Source of the DNA: Clostridiales bacterium
GTDB lineage: Bacteria > Bacillota > DSM-16504 > Desulfitibacterales > JAICDB01
NCBI GenBank assembly: GCA_020063565.1
Contig: JAICDB010000011.1
Location: 62,001 to 126,000, forward strand
Direction of reading: 5' to 3'
DNA length: 64,000 nt
Every line of letters begins with the position of its first letter. The stretch's first letter is position 1. Below are positions 1-7,314 of the stretch, piece after piece. The position numbers and the translations under genes are program-made. Below the pieces are notes generated by a model. That model was given only the letters and a program-made list of their open reading frames with translations, searched no databases and was not told the DNA's origin.

Positions 1-327
1 GCAGTGGGTATGTATTATCTTCCCCTTGCTTTTCCTTCAGAACCCGGTTTAGACTTATTATATCTAAATGGTGTTATAGCGGGACTTATTGCCTATTTGC
101 TGGGGAGGTCACGACGGGCAGCATTTGCCGGAGCAGTCTTTGCAGTTTTTTTGTTGGACTTATTGGACTTTACGCACTTGGTACGATATGGGGCATTTGC
201 CTGGTGGAGCGTTGGCGGCGCTGGACTATTCGATTCCATGGTTGTTGCCGGATTTACAGGTGCATTGATAGCTGAAGTTATCGGTGAGATTAGAGAGCGC
301 TGGTCCCAAAGGAGGGTACTGGAGTGA
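1..327 (+). CDS. DUF1614 family membrane protein, C-terminal part (5' end outside window)
   Basis: The frame is open to the first base of the window, so the ATG at position 4 is probably internal and the gene begins upstream. About 108 residues are visible, with hydrophobic helices and the segment GGAGLFDSMVVAG, which matches the conserved GGAGTFDGI-like end of DUF1614 membrane proteins as I remember that family. The stop codon overlaps the GTG start of the SpoIIP-like gene by 4 bases (GTGA), so the two are translationally coupled. The biochemical function of DUF1614 is unknown. The family call is by pattern recognition only. Confidence 0.6.
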   Translation, partial: AVGMYYLPLAFPSEPGLDLLYLNGVIAGLIAYLLGRSRRAAFAGAVFAVFLLDLLDFTHLVRYGAFAWWSVGGAGLFDSMVVAGFTGALIAEVIGEIRERWSQRRVLE

Positions 328-1451
328 AAGGAGTGAGCAAAAGGTTTTACTCAATTGTCGTTTTAATGATTCTAATTATCTTCTTTTCAGGGCCGGCCTG
401 TGACTCTGCTACTGATGGTAACAGTTACTTTACCTTGCTTGATAAAACAGGTAAAGTACTGATGTGTACGTCCCGCCGGATTTATGCAGGTGATATCTTT
501 TTAAATGAGGATAACATGGTTTATAAAGTAATGCAGGTTAAAGGAAAAAAGGCTTATGCGGAATATATAGAAACTGTTGACCTTAATCTCTGTCTCACGC
601 AGTCCCCACATGAAAAAGTTAAAGAGATAGTGATGGCTGTAGCAAATACTGATGATGAAAAAAGACCGGTAGCCATCTATCATAGCCATTCAGATGAATC
701 ATTTCAGCCAACTGATGGTACTTCAAGTATACCTCGGAAGGGTAGTATTTTTGAGGTAGGAGAGGCTCTGGCTGAATCCTTAGAAAAACAAGGAGTTCAG
801 GTGGTTCATTCTACTAGAACTCACGATCCTCATGACGCCCGTGCCTACAGCCGCTCCCGCAGGACGGCGCTGGCCCTGCTCCGGGAGCACCGGCCGGTAG
901 CTCTCCTAGATGTACACCGGGATGCTACTCCGCCGGAAACCTATCTGAAGGAGGTAGAGGGAAAAAAGGTTGCCCGGATAATGTTAGTGGTGGGAAGATA
1001 CAATCCCCGCAAAAAAACAAACGATAGTTTCGCAAAGGAAATTAAGGCGGCGGTGGATAAGAGGTATCCAGGGCTAATTAAAGGTATTTTTTACGCTAGA
1101 GGGACCTATAATCAGGATTTGGCTCCACGTAGTATTTTAATGGAAGTTGGTACACATACACTAGCGAGGGAACTTGCAGAAGAAGCGGTTAGGATGTTTG
1201 CGCTGGCGGCGGCTCCGGTTATTCAACCTTATGCTACTGCTGAGAAGAGACCGGATGTTGTCAGAAAGCACATCAAAAATACACTGCTGGTTTCTCTGTA
1301 TTTTATAATAATAGCATTGCTTGGAGCTGTAGGTTTGCTAGTGTTAAACGGACGCGACCCACGAAATATGGTACACTACTTGAAAGACTTAATGAAAAAA
1401 ATATATACAATGGCCATTAACGTGATAGATTATAACAAGAAAAAAACGTAA
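324..1451 (+). CDS. spoIIP: SpoIIP-like stage II sporulation protein (peptidoglycan amidase/endopeptidase)
   Basis: 375 residues starting with GTG, overlapping the previous stop. The N-terminus carries a hydrophobic signal or anchor (residues about 7-22), followed by a linker and the SpoIIP hydrolase domain. The domain contains the HSHSDESF motif (family HTHxxESF-type zinc/catalytic site), a DVHRD motif, and a later EVGTHTL motif that supplies further metal or active-site residues. In the family, SpoIIP cleaves peptidoglycan during engulfment together with SpoIID and SpoIIM. Unusual is an additional C-terminal hydrophobic helix (around residues 315-340) after the catalytic domain. It may be a SpoIIP paralogue rather than the canonical gpr-linked copy, because no gpr is next to it. 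Confidence 0.8.
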   Translation: MKGVSKRFYSIVVLMILIIFFSGPACDSATDGNSYFTLLDKTGKVLMCTSRRIYAGDIFLNEDNMVYKVMQVKGKKAYAEYIETVDLNLCLTQSPHEKVKEIVMAVANTDDEKRPVAIYHSHSDESFQPTDGTSSIPRKGSIFEVGEALAESLEKQGVQVVHSTRTHDPHDARAYSRSRRTALALLREHRPVALLDVHRDATPPETYLKEVEGKKVARIMLVVGRYNPRKKTNDSFAKEIKAAVDKRYPGLIKGIFYARGTYNQDLAPRSILMEVGTHTLARELAEEAVRMFALAAAPVIQPYATAEKRPDVVRKHIKNTLLVSLYFIIIALLGAVGLLVLNGRDPRNMVHYLKDLMKKIYTMAINVIDYNKKKT

Positions 1452-1540
1452 GGCTAGAAACTGGTATATCTATACCTAAATTTTCTATTGCAATAGCTTG
1501 CCAATGCTTGTAAACTTATAATACAAAGTGAATTAATGTA

Positions 1541-1715
1541 AATAAACAAGTGGTACTCTTTCAACCTCTTAGGAGTACGAAAAGGGAATCCGGTGTAAAT
1601 CCGGAGCGGTCCCGCCACTGTGAGGGGGAGCCCCTTGCAAGAAGCCACCGAGCAACTACTCGGGAAGGCGCAAGGTAAGGCAGTGAACCCGAGCCAGGAA
1701 ACCTGCTTGTTTATT
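1541..1715 (+). promoter_or_regulatory. Cobalamin riboswitch (leader of nrdDG)
   Basis: The core has the conserved cobalamin aptamer blocks: GGGAATCCGGTG, then GCGGTCCCGCCACTGT, and the B12 box GAGCCAGGAAACCTGC. The outer P1 helix is a perfect 10-bp pairing of 1541-1550 with 1706-1715. Downstream, TTTGCACCC at 1722-1730 can pair with GGGTGCAAA at 1791-1799 and so compete with the terminator hairpin at 1773-1811. This is a classical transcription-termination platform (off with ligand). A TATAAT-like box lies at 1517-1522. It controls a B12-independent enzyme, nrdDG. Confidence 0.93.
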
Positions 1716-1772
1716 CAGCCATTTGCACCCACGGTCGATGGGAGGATGGTATGTTGCTACATGGGCAACTAT

Positions 1773-1811
1773 ACCCTTTTTGTGCCTTCCGGGTGCAAAA
1801 AGGGTTTTTTA
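1773..1811 (+). terminator. Rho-independent terminator of the nrdDG riboswitch
   Basis: ACCCTTTTTG (1773-1782) pairs with CAAAAAGGGT (1796-1805) and is followed by a T-run. It is the expression platform of the preceding cobalamin riboswitch; its 3' arm overlaps the sequence complementary to 1722-1730. Confidence 0.88.
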
Positions 1812-1837
1812 TTTTAAGAACCGGGAGGGAGTACAAA

Positions 1838-3778
1838 ATGCTCAAAATAATTATTAAAAGGGATGGCAGAACAGTCGCTTTTAATGAGGAGAAAATAACC
1901 AAATCCTATATCCTCTATCGCAAGCAGCGTGCGGAGATGCGCCAGTTCAGCAGTTTTTTGGTGGATGCGGAAAAAATGGTTAATGAATATGTGGGTGGCA
2001 GGAGCTGGAAGATAAATGAAAACAGCAATATTAATTTCTCGTTACAGGGATTAAATAATCATATAATATCTGCAGTAACCTCCAAATACTGGCTGGAAAA
2101 AATTTATCCGGAAGAAATTAAAATGGCCCATAAGAGCGGGGACATCCATATCCATGACCTGAACCTTCTTGCTCCTTACTGCTGCGGCTGGAATATTGAG
2201 GATATCCTCTTAAATGGCTTTTCCGGTGTAGCCCAAAAGGTTGAAAGCAGGCCTGCAAAACATTTTCGCAGTGCCCTGGGGCAGATAACTAACTTTTTTT
2301 ATACGCTGCAGGGAGAAGCTGCTGGAGCCCAGGCCCTGTCTAATTTTGATACATACCTGGCGCCCTTTATTCGCTATGATGGATTAAACTACAGGGAGGT
2401 TGAACAGGCGCTGCAGGAATTTGTCTTTAACCTTAACGTTCCAACCAGAGTAGGTTTTCAAACACCCTTTGTTAATATAACCATGGATGTTGTTGTTCCG
2501 AAAATCCTTGCAAATGAGCCCGTCATTCTTGGGGGGAAACGTTTGGATGACGCAAAATACGGGGATTTCCAGGCTGAAATGAACATGCTCAATAAAGCTT
2601 TTTGTAAAGTTATGATGGAGGGAGATGCCAAAGGGCGTATTTTTACATTTCCAATTCCAACTTACAATATAGGAAAAGACTTTGCCTGGGATAGCCCTGT
2701 TGTGGAAACTATTATGGAGATGACAGCAAAATACGGCATACCTTACTTTGCCAACTTTATTAACTCAGACCTTTCTCCGGAAGATGTGCGCAGTATGTGC
2801 TGCCGTCTCAGACTTGACAACAGGGAACTTCAAAAGAGAGGCGGAGGGCTGTTTGGTGCAAACCCTCTCACAGGTTCCATAGGTGTAGTTACCATCAACT
2901 TACCCCGGATAGGTTACAAAGCTCATAGTCCGATGGATTTCTTTAAACAACTTAGACAGCAGATGAATTTGGCGAAGGAAAGCTTACTTATTAAAAGAAG
3001 AATCTTAGAAAAACTGATGGAGGAGGGATTGTATCCTTATTCCAGGTTTTATTTAAGGGATGTGAAAATGAGATTTAATGAATACTGGCACAATCACTTT
3101 AATACCATAGGTTTGGTAGGTATGAATGAAGCATTGCTTAATTTTATGAATAAAAGCATTGCTTCCAGTGAAGGAAGAAAGTTTGCCATAGGCGTTTTAG
3201 ATTATATGAGGGAAGTCATTAGGGAATACCAGGAAGAAACAGGGCAGTTGTTTAACCTTGAAGCCACCCCTGCCGAGGGCACAGCCTACAGGCTTGCTAA
3301 AATAGACAGGAAGCTGTTTTCGGATATTATAACCTCAGGAGAAGAAGAACCTTATTATACTAATTCTACACAACTGCCTGTTGGTTATACTGATGATATT
3401 TTTGAAGCATTAGATCTGCAAGAGGAACTTCAGATTCGTTATACGGGTGGTACTGTTTTTCACGGCTTTCTAGGGGAAAGGATTACAGATGTGGGGAATT
3501 GTAAAAAGCTTCTTAAACTGGTACTGAGCAATTATCAGATACCGTACTTTACAATAACTCCCACATTCAGCATTTGTGAAAACCATGGCTATTTAAACGG
3601 GGAACAAAGCAATTGTCCCGTATGTGGCGAAAAAACTGAAGTATGGAGTCGTGTGGTAGGCTTCTATAGGCCGGTTGACAACTGGAACAACGGTAAAAAA
3701 AGTGAGTTTGCCCAAAGAAAAGAATTTTGTGTAGGACACCCGCAGGAGGTGTTTGTCTATGATAAAGGGCTGGCATAA
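1838..3778 (+). CDS. nrdD: Anaerobic (class III) ribonucleoside-triphosphate reductase
   Basis: 646 residues. The ATG at 1838 has GGGAGGGAG just upstream; upstream in-frame starts lie inside the riboswitch and are rejected. Residues 1-95 form an ATP-cone allosteric domain. The catalytic barrel contains MCCRLRLDN near residue 320 with the thiyl-radical cysteine region. The C-terminus has a zinc site (CxxH ... CPVCG) and the glycyl-radical motif RVVGFYRP with Gly608 as the radical residue. The enzyme makes dNTPs without oxygen and without B12, and needs NrdG for activation. The adjacent nrdG overlaps its stop. Control by a cobalamin riboswitch implies that it is shut off when B12 is plentiful. 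Confidence 0.96.
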   Translation: MLKIIIKRDGRTVAFNEEKITKSYILYRKQRAEMRQFSSFLVDAEKMVNEYVGGRSWKINENSNINFSLQGLNNHIISAVTSKYWLEKIYPEEIKMAHKSGDIHIHDLNLLAPYCCGWNIEDILLNGFSGVAQKVESRPAKHFRSALGQITNFFYTLQGEAAGAQALSNFDTYLAPFIRYDGLNYREVEQALQEFVFNLNVPTRVGFQTPFVNITMDVVVPKILANEPVILGGKRLDDAKYGDFQAEMNMLNKAFCKVMMEGDAKGRIFTFPIPTYNIGKDFAWDSPVVETIMEMTAKYGIPYFANFINSDLSPEDVRSMCCRLRLDNRELQKRGGGLFGANPLTGSIGVVTINLPRIGYKAHSPMDFFKQLRQQMNLAKESLLIKRRILEKLMEEGLYPYSRFYLRDVKMRFNEYWHNHFNTIGLVGMNEALLNFMNKSIASSEGRKFAIGVLDYMREVIREYQEETGQLFNLEATPAEGTAYRLAKIDRKLFSDIITSGEEEPYYTNSTQLPVGYTDDIFEALDLQEELQIRYTGGTVFHGFLGERITDVGNCKKLLKLVLSNYQIPYFTITPTFSICENHGYLNGEQSNCPVCGEKTEVWSRVVGFYRPVDNWNNGKKSEFAQRKEFCVGHPQEVFVYDKGLA

Positions 3779-4430
3779 ACTCAGTTTAATAGATTATCCG
3801 GGGCACCTCTGCACAACAATCTTTCTGGGAGGGTGCAATTTCAGGTGCTTTTACTGCCACAACAGTGATATAGCATTCAGCCCTGAAAGTAGTCCTGACT
3901 ACAGTATAGAAGATATTTTAGATTATCTGGAACACAGGCAAAACTACATTGAAGGAGTATGCATAAGCGGCGGGGAACCTACAATTTATTGCGGGTTAAT
4001 AAACTTAATAGAACAGATTAAAAGTAAAGGCTTTAAAGTTAAACTGGATACTAACGGGACACGTCCCGAAGTATTATGGGATATTATTAGATACAAACTT
4101 GTAGACTATATTGCAATGGATATTAAGGCTCCCAGGTATAAATACTGCTTGCTTTCAGGAATCAGCAAGGAATATTTGGATTTGGATGCTATAGAGAGGA
4201 GTATTGAGATTGTTAGAAAAAACAGGGTTGATTATGAATTTAGAACTACCGTTATACCTGAAGTTTTAAGTATGGAAGATATAATACTTATTGGCTGCTG
4301 GCTTTCCGGTTCGCAAAAGTATGTACTGCAGTCCTATAAGGGTAAATATGGCTGTCTTGCGGTGGATAGACTGACACAATACGCAGAAATGGTTTCTCCG
4401 CATTTTCAGAAGGTGGAGGTTAGAGCTTGA
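3759..4430 (+). CDS. nrdG: Anaerobic ribonucleotide reductase activating enzyme (radical SAM)
   Basis: 223 residues. The ATG at 3759 is preferred over the TTG at 3753 because the AGGAGGT at 3744-3750 gives an 8-base spacing. The radical-SAM cluster motif GCNFRCFYCHN supplies Cys26, Cys30 and Cys33, which bind the [4Fe-4S] cluster that cleaves S-adenosylmethionine. ISGGEPT follows as the SAM-binding GGE motif. It installs the glycyl radical on NrdD (Gly608). The gene overlaps the end of nrdD by 20 bases, so they are co-translated. The sequence resembles the longer NrdG2/PFL-activase-like group rather than the short enterobacterial NrdG. Confidence 0.92.
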   Translation: MIKGWHKLSLIDYPGHLCTTIFLGGCNFRCFYCHNSDIAFSPESSPDYSIEDILDYLEHRQNYIEGVCISGGEPTIYCGLINLIEQIKSKGFKVKLDTNGTRPEVLWDIIRYKLVDYIAMDIKAPRYKYCLLSGISKEYLDLDAIERSIEIVRKNRVDYEFRTTVIPEVLSMEDIILIGCWLSGSQKYVLQSYKGKYGCLAVDRLTQYAEMVSPHFQKVEVRA

Positions 4431-4514
4431 AAAGAATACACCAGAATTTGTTCAAATTTTCTATTGAAATAATTTGCCAGTGGTGATAGAATTATTTCAA
4501 AAGTTAATAGTTTG

Positions 4515-4785
4515 ATAGCAAGTGAAAGTGTGTAGGTCAAAAAGGATTTTTTGAACTACCTCTTAAAGGGAATCCGGTGTAAATCCGGAGCGGTCCCGCC
4601 ACTGTAAGGGGGAGCCTTCTTGCTTTTGGCCACTGTCCAGGCACTTAACTAGCATTGAAGTAAAGAAAGACTTAGTATAAAGGTTGTTCTATTTCAGTGT
4701 TAGTCATCAAAAAACTATGGTTAAGTGCCGGACGGGAAGGCGCAAGATCGGGCTGTGAACCTGAGCCAGGAAACCTGCTTGTTAT
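4515..4785 (+). promoter_or_regulatory. Cobalamin riboswitch with an expanded peripheral arm (leader of cbiJ-cbiMNQO)
   Basis: The core blocks GGGAATCCGGTG, GCGGTCCCGCCACTGT and GAGCCAGGAAACCTGC are the same as in the nrdDG leader. P1 pairs 4515-4522 with 4778-4785. Between them the peripheral domain is enlarged by about 100 nt. GTCC/GGCACTTAAC (4635-4649) pairs with 4720-4733, and inside it 4650-4660 pairs with 4693-4703, making a long rod. The TTTGTACCC segment after the aptamer is complementary to the terminator's 3' arm, giving the same switch design as at nrdDG. The strong similarity of the two leaders suggests duplication. Confidence 0.92.
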
Positions 4786-4843
4786 TTAAGCTATTTGTAC
4801 CCACGGTCGATGGGGAAAGCGGTATTAGTTGAGATGGGATAAT

Positions 4844-4879
4844 ACCCCTTTGTATCAGTGGTACAAAGGGGTGTTTTTA
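4844..4879 (+). terminator. Riboswitch terminator upstream of cbiJ-cbiMNQO
   Basis: A perfect 11-bp stem (4844-4854 with 4862-4872) with a short loop and a T-run. The 3' arm includes the GTACAAAG sequence that can instead pair with the TTTGTAC element after the aptamer. Confidence 0.9.
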
Positions 4880-4897
4880 TTATTAATTTAAAGTGTG

Positions 4898-4984
4898 TGT
4901 TCGAAAAGGAGCACGAGAGACACGAGAAGTTCAAGGCGGCGAAGGCTCTGAGCAGCGGAGCGTACATTGAAGTACGTGAGCAGC
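4898..4984 (+). repeat. MITE-like repeat, truncated copy
   Basis: The first 87 bases match the full copy at 5152-5295, with 84 of 87 positions identical by hand alignment. It begins with the terminal repeat TGTTCGAAAAG and stops abruptly at GTGAGCAGC. The right half and right terminal repeat are missing. It lies between the riboswitch terminator and the type-II-like cobalamin element. Confidence 0.75.
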
Positions 4985-4994
4985 AAATATTTCT

Positions 4995-5128
4995 GAAATA
5001 GGTACTTTATCCTGAGGGATAAGGTTTAATCTAGACCGGTGAAATTCCGGTGCGAAACTGTGAAGGATAGCAAGGTTCAAATAGACTTGAGCCTGCAATG
5101 ATTCCTGAGCCAGTTAGAGGCCTATTTC
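4995..5128 (+). promoter_or_regulatory. Candidate type-II (Cbl-II-like) cobalamin riboswitch
   Basis: A perfect 8-bp outer helix pairs GAAATAGG (4995-5002) with CCTATTTC (5121-5128). Inside it are CCGGTGAAATTCCGG (a hairpin with the GGTGaAAtTCC core seen in cobalamin aptamers), then GCGAAACTGTGA. Near the 3' end is CTGAGCCAG, resembling a shortened B12 box, placed as in the Cbl-II group (short, lacking the large peripheral domain). The location upstream of cobalt-transport genes supports the call. It would be the second cobalamin sensor in one leader. No obvious terminator follows directly; a MITE copy begins 24 bases downstream, so the expression platform may be displaced or lost. Confidence 0.6.
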
Positions 5129-5151
5129 AATCGCGCACCGTTTATAGTGAG

Positions 5152-5295
5152 TGTTCGAAAAGGAGCACGAGAGACGCAAGAAGTTCAAGGCGGTGAAGGC
5201 TCTGAGCAGCGGAGCGTACATTGAAGTACGTGAGCAGCGTAGGAGACGAGCCAACGCAGAAATTCGCAGCGGATTTCGCGCGGACTTTTCGAACA
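5152..5295 (+). repeat. MITE-like repeat, full copy (144 bp)
   Basis: It has 11-bp terminal inverted repeats: TGTTCGAAAAG at 5152-5162 and CTTTTCGAACA at 5285-5295. The interior has several sub-hairpins and no credible gene; a 63-codon open frame across it is a by-product of its composition. A truncated copy is at 4898-4984 and a collapsed end-to-end remnant at 41103-41118. No target-site duplication is evident. Confidence 0.75.
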
Positions 5296-5488
5296 TCTAC
5301 TTAAGGGGGGGTGATTGGATAGGTCTATGTTTTTTTAAGTAGCTCCCCGGTGGTAAACTGGGGATATTTTATACTCAAAGAAAGTATTAATTTGGGGATG
5401 CATAAATTCAACTAAGGCTTCCGCCGGCGTCAAAGACTTGGCGCAAGCCAAGTTTTCATTTAATTATCGTAGTTATCGGGGTGAGTAA
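5296..5488 (+). other. Leader segment before cbiJ with alternative pairings
   Basis: This noncoding stretch holds an inverted repeat, CTACTTAA (5297-5304) with TTAAGTAG (5335-5342). A G-run (5305-5311) can pair with CTCCCC (5343-5348), which can alternatively pair with ACTGGGG further on. These could be a remnant expression platform of the cobalamin element at 4995-5128. It also contains the dispersed 59-bp repeat (5392-5450). Confidence 0.35.
5392..5450 (+). repeat. Dispersed 59-bp repeat, copy A
   Basis: 52 of 59 positions are identical, without gaps, to 39446-39504 by hand alignment. The 3' half contains an inverted repeat around GCAA: ACTTGGC and GCCAAGT. Both copies lie in intergenic DNA 40-130 bp upstream of a gene for uptake or metabolism. 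It has no coding potential and its function is unknown. Confidence 0.7.
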
Positions 5489-6277
5489 ATGATTGCAGTA
5501 GTTTGCGGCACCAGAGAAGGAAGAGAAATAGCTTCGCTTCTTGTTGAGAAGGGATTTGAGTGTATTGCTCTTACCACTACCGAATATGGTAAAAGACTAG
5601 CAGGAGAGAGCGGAGTTGAAGTTATTTCGGGTAATTTTACAGGAGAAAAATTAAACACTATATTTTCGGAAAAGGATATAAAAACTGTAGTTGATGTTTC
5701 GCATCCCTTTGCACACAGGGAAGCAAAGCTATTGAAAAAGCTTTGTGATGAAAAGCAAATTAATTATATTCGCTATTTAAGGGAAGAAACGGAAATACCA
5801 GAAAATTCTCTGATTCACCCGGTAACCTCCTGGCAGGAAGCGGCAGAATATGCCGGGAGGCTGGGAAATACCATTTTTCTCACCACCGGCAGTCATAACC
5901 TGGAGGAGTTTTTAGAATATATTGACTTAAATAAAAAAAGGGTTATTGTAAGGGTTTTACCGGACCATAAGATTATTAAAAAGTGTCAGGATTTAGGTTT
6001 TGCGCCCAAGGACATCGTAGCTATGCAGGGACCTTTTTCAAAGCAGATGAACAGGTGGACCTTCAAAATGTATAATGCATCAGTTGTAATAACCAAAGAC
6101 AGTGGTAAAGCCGGGGGAACAGATACCAAGGTTTCTGCCGCCCTGGATTTAAAAATACCTGTGGTAGTAATTAAACGCCCCTTCATGCAACAGGGGAAAA
6201 CAGTTAGAACTTATGATGAAGTATTACAGTTTTTAAGAGAACAATCCGATCAAAATTCTAAACAAATGAGAAGTTAG
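5489..6277 (+). CDS. cbiJ: Cobalt-precorrin-6A reductase (first copy)
   Basis: 262 residues; the ATG at 5489 follows GGGGTGAG. It belongs to the CobK/CbiJ family: an N-terminal nucleotide-binding segment [12 protein letters not shown], the SHPFA motif near residue 72, and the C-terminal [10 protein letters not shown] motif. The enzyme reduces the corrin macrocycle of cobalt-precorrin-6A using a nicotinamide cofactor. It heads the cobalt-transport operon, with cbiM 10 bases downstream. A second, clearly different copy lies in the main cobalamin operon (53608-54390). Whether the two differ in substrate or only in expression is unknown. Confidence 0.9.
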   Translation: MIAVVCGTREGREIASLLVEKGFECIALTTTEYGKRLAGESGVEVISGNFTGEKLNTIFSEKDIKTVVDVSHPFAHREAKLLKKLCDEKQINYIRYLREETEIPENSLIHPVTSWQEAAEYAGRLGNTIFLTTGSHNLEEFLEYIDLNKKRVIVRVLPDHKIIKKCQDLGFAPKDIVAMQGPFSKQMNRWTFKMYNASVVITKDSGKAGGTDTKVSAALDLKIPVVVIKRPFMQQGKTVRTYDEVLQFLREQSDQNSKQMRS

Positions 6278-6287
6278 GAGGATTTTA

Positions 6288-7028
6288 ATGTATAAAATAC
6301 TCTCTTCTATGATATTTGCGCTTCTAGGCCTTTTGTTTGTGCCTACAAACGCTTATGGTATGCATATTATGGAAGGATTTTTGCCTATTAGCTGGGCAGC
6401 GCTTTGGGGTGTAGTCACTTTACCCTTTGTAATTTACGGTCTTCGTTCCATTAAAAATAAGGTTGACGAAAATCCGAGCATAAAAATGCTCATTGCCTTT
6501 GCAGGAGCCTTTGCATTTGTGTTATCTGCACTTAAAATACCGTCTGTTACAGGAAGTTGTTCCCATCCTACAGGAGTAGGATTAGGTGCCATTTTATTTG
6601 GACCTACGGTAATGACAGTACTGGGGCTAATAGTTTTAATTTTCCAGGCACTTCTTTTAGCCCACGGCGGTATTACCACCCTTGGAGCAAATACCTTTTC
6701 CATGGCTGTTGTGGGACCCTTTGTTGCTTACTGGTTATATAAAGGGTTGCAAAAAATGGGAGCGCCAAGATGGCTGGCAGTATTTCTGGGCGCCGGTTTG
6801 GGAGATTTGGCTACATATGTAGTTACTTCAATACAGCTTGCACTTGCTTATCCTTCTGAAGCTGGGGGTGTAGCTGCTTCCCTGGCCAAATTTGCCGGAA
6901 TTTTTGCTGTAACTCAAATTCCGCTAGCTATTTGTGAAGGTCTGTTAACTGTGGTAGTTATTAATTTCCTGGTTTCCTATAACAAGCAGGACCTGCAACA
7001 ACTTTCAGTTATCAAGAAGGAGGGCTAA
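6288..7028 (+). CDS. cbiM: Cobalt ECF transporter substrate-capture protein CbiM
   Basis: 246 residues with an N-terminal signal peptide (about residues 1-24). Cleavage before MHIMEGFLP would expose the Met-His N-terminus known in CbiM/NikM to ligate Co(II) or Ni(II). Several membrane helices follow, with the family segments [16 protein letters not shown] and [11 protein letters not shown]. CbiM with CbiN captures cobalt and passes it to the CbiQ-CbiO energising module. It is followed directly by cbiN (2-base gap). Genomic association with cbiJ and cobalamin riboswitches points to cobalt rather than nickel. Confidence 0.95.
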   Translation: MYKILSSMIFALLGLLFVPTNAYGMHIMEGFLPISWAALWGVVTLPFVIYGLRSIKNKVDENPSIKMLIAFAGAFAFVLSALKIPSVTGSCSHPTGVGLGAILFGPTVMTVLGLIVLIFQALLLAHGGITTLGANTFSMAVVGPFVAYWLYKGLQKMGAPRWLAVFLGAGLGDLATYVVTSIQLALAYPSEAGGVAASLAKFAGIFAVTQIPLAICEGLLTVVVINFLVSYNKQDLQQLSVIKKEG

Positions 7029-7030
7029 AA

Positions 7031-7312
7031 ATGGCTAAAAATATATTTTTATTGTTACTGGTTGTGGTGATTGCTGCAATTCCTTTGATTATCAATCCGG
7101 GAGCGGAATACGGAGGCGCTGACGGGGAAGCGGAAGCAGCTATTTCTGAAATAAGCCCGGATGCGGAACCCTGGTTTGATCCGATTTGGGAACCACCCAG
7201 TGGAGAAATTGAAAGTTTGCTATTTGTGCTGCAGGCGGCAATTGGAGCAGGTGTTTTCAGTTTTTACATGGGGTATCTGGTTGGTAAGAAAAAGGGAATG
7301 GAAGTAGGTTAA
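7031..7312 (+). CDS. cbiN: Cobalt transport accessory protein CbiN
   Basis: 93 residues with two predicted membrane helices (about 5-22 and 65-85) joined by an acidic extracellular loop that includes EPWFDPIWEPPSGEIESLLF, the conserved CbiN loop. CbiN is a small auxiliary subunit that enables CbiM to take up cobalt. It sits tightly between cbiM and cbiQ (2-base gaps), the canonical CbiMNQO order. Confidence 0.95.
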   Translation: MAKNIFLLLLVVVIAAIPLIINPGAEYGGADGEAEAAISEISPDAEPWFDPIWEPPSGEIESLLFVLQAAIGAGVFSFYMGYLVGKKKGMEVG

Positions 7313-7314
7313 GA

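Noticed and set aside
1620-1817. A 65-codon open frame over the nrdDG leader, and an upstream extension of nrdD to 1751
   Set aside because: Both cover the riboswitch and its terminator. The ATG at 1838 has a proper Shine-Dalgarno site and fits the ATP-cone start of NrdD.
5070-5085. A tRNA-like GGTTCAAAT sequence
   Set aside because: It lies within the candidate type-II cobalamin element and there is no acceptor or anticodon stem around it.
5151-5342. A 63-codon plus-strand open frame and its minus-strand partner across the 5.2-kb region
   Set aside because: It lies almost wholly inside the 144-bp MITE-like element, follows its terminal repeats and has no convincing ribosome-binding site. 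The translation is an artefact of the repeat.
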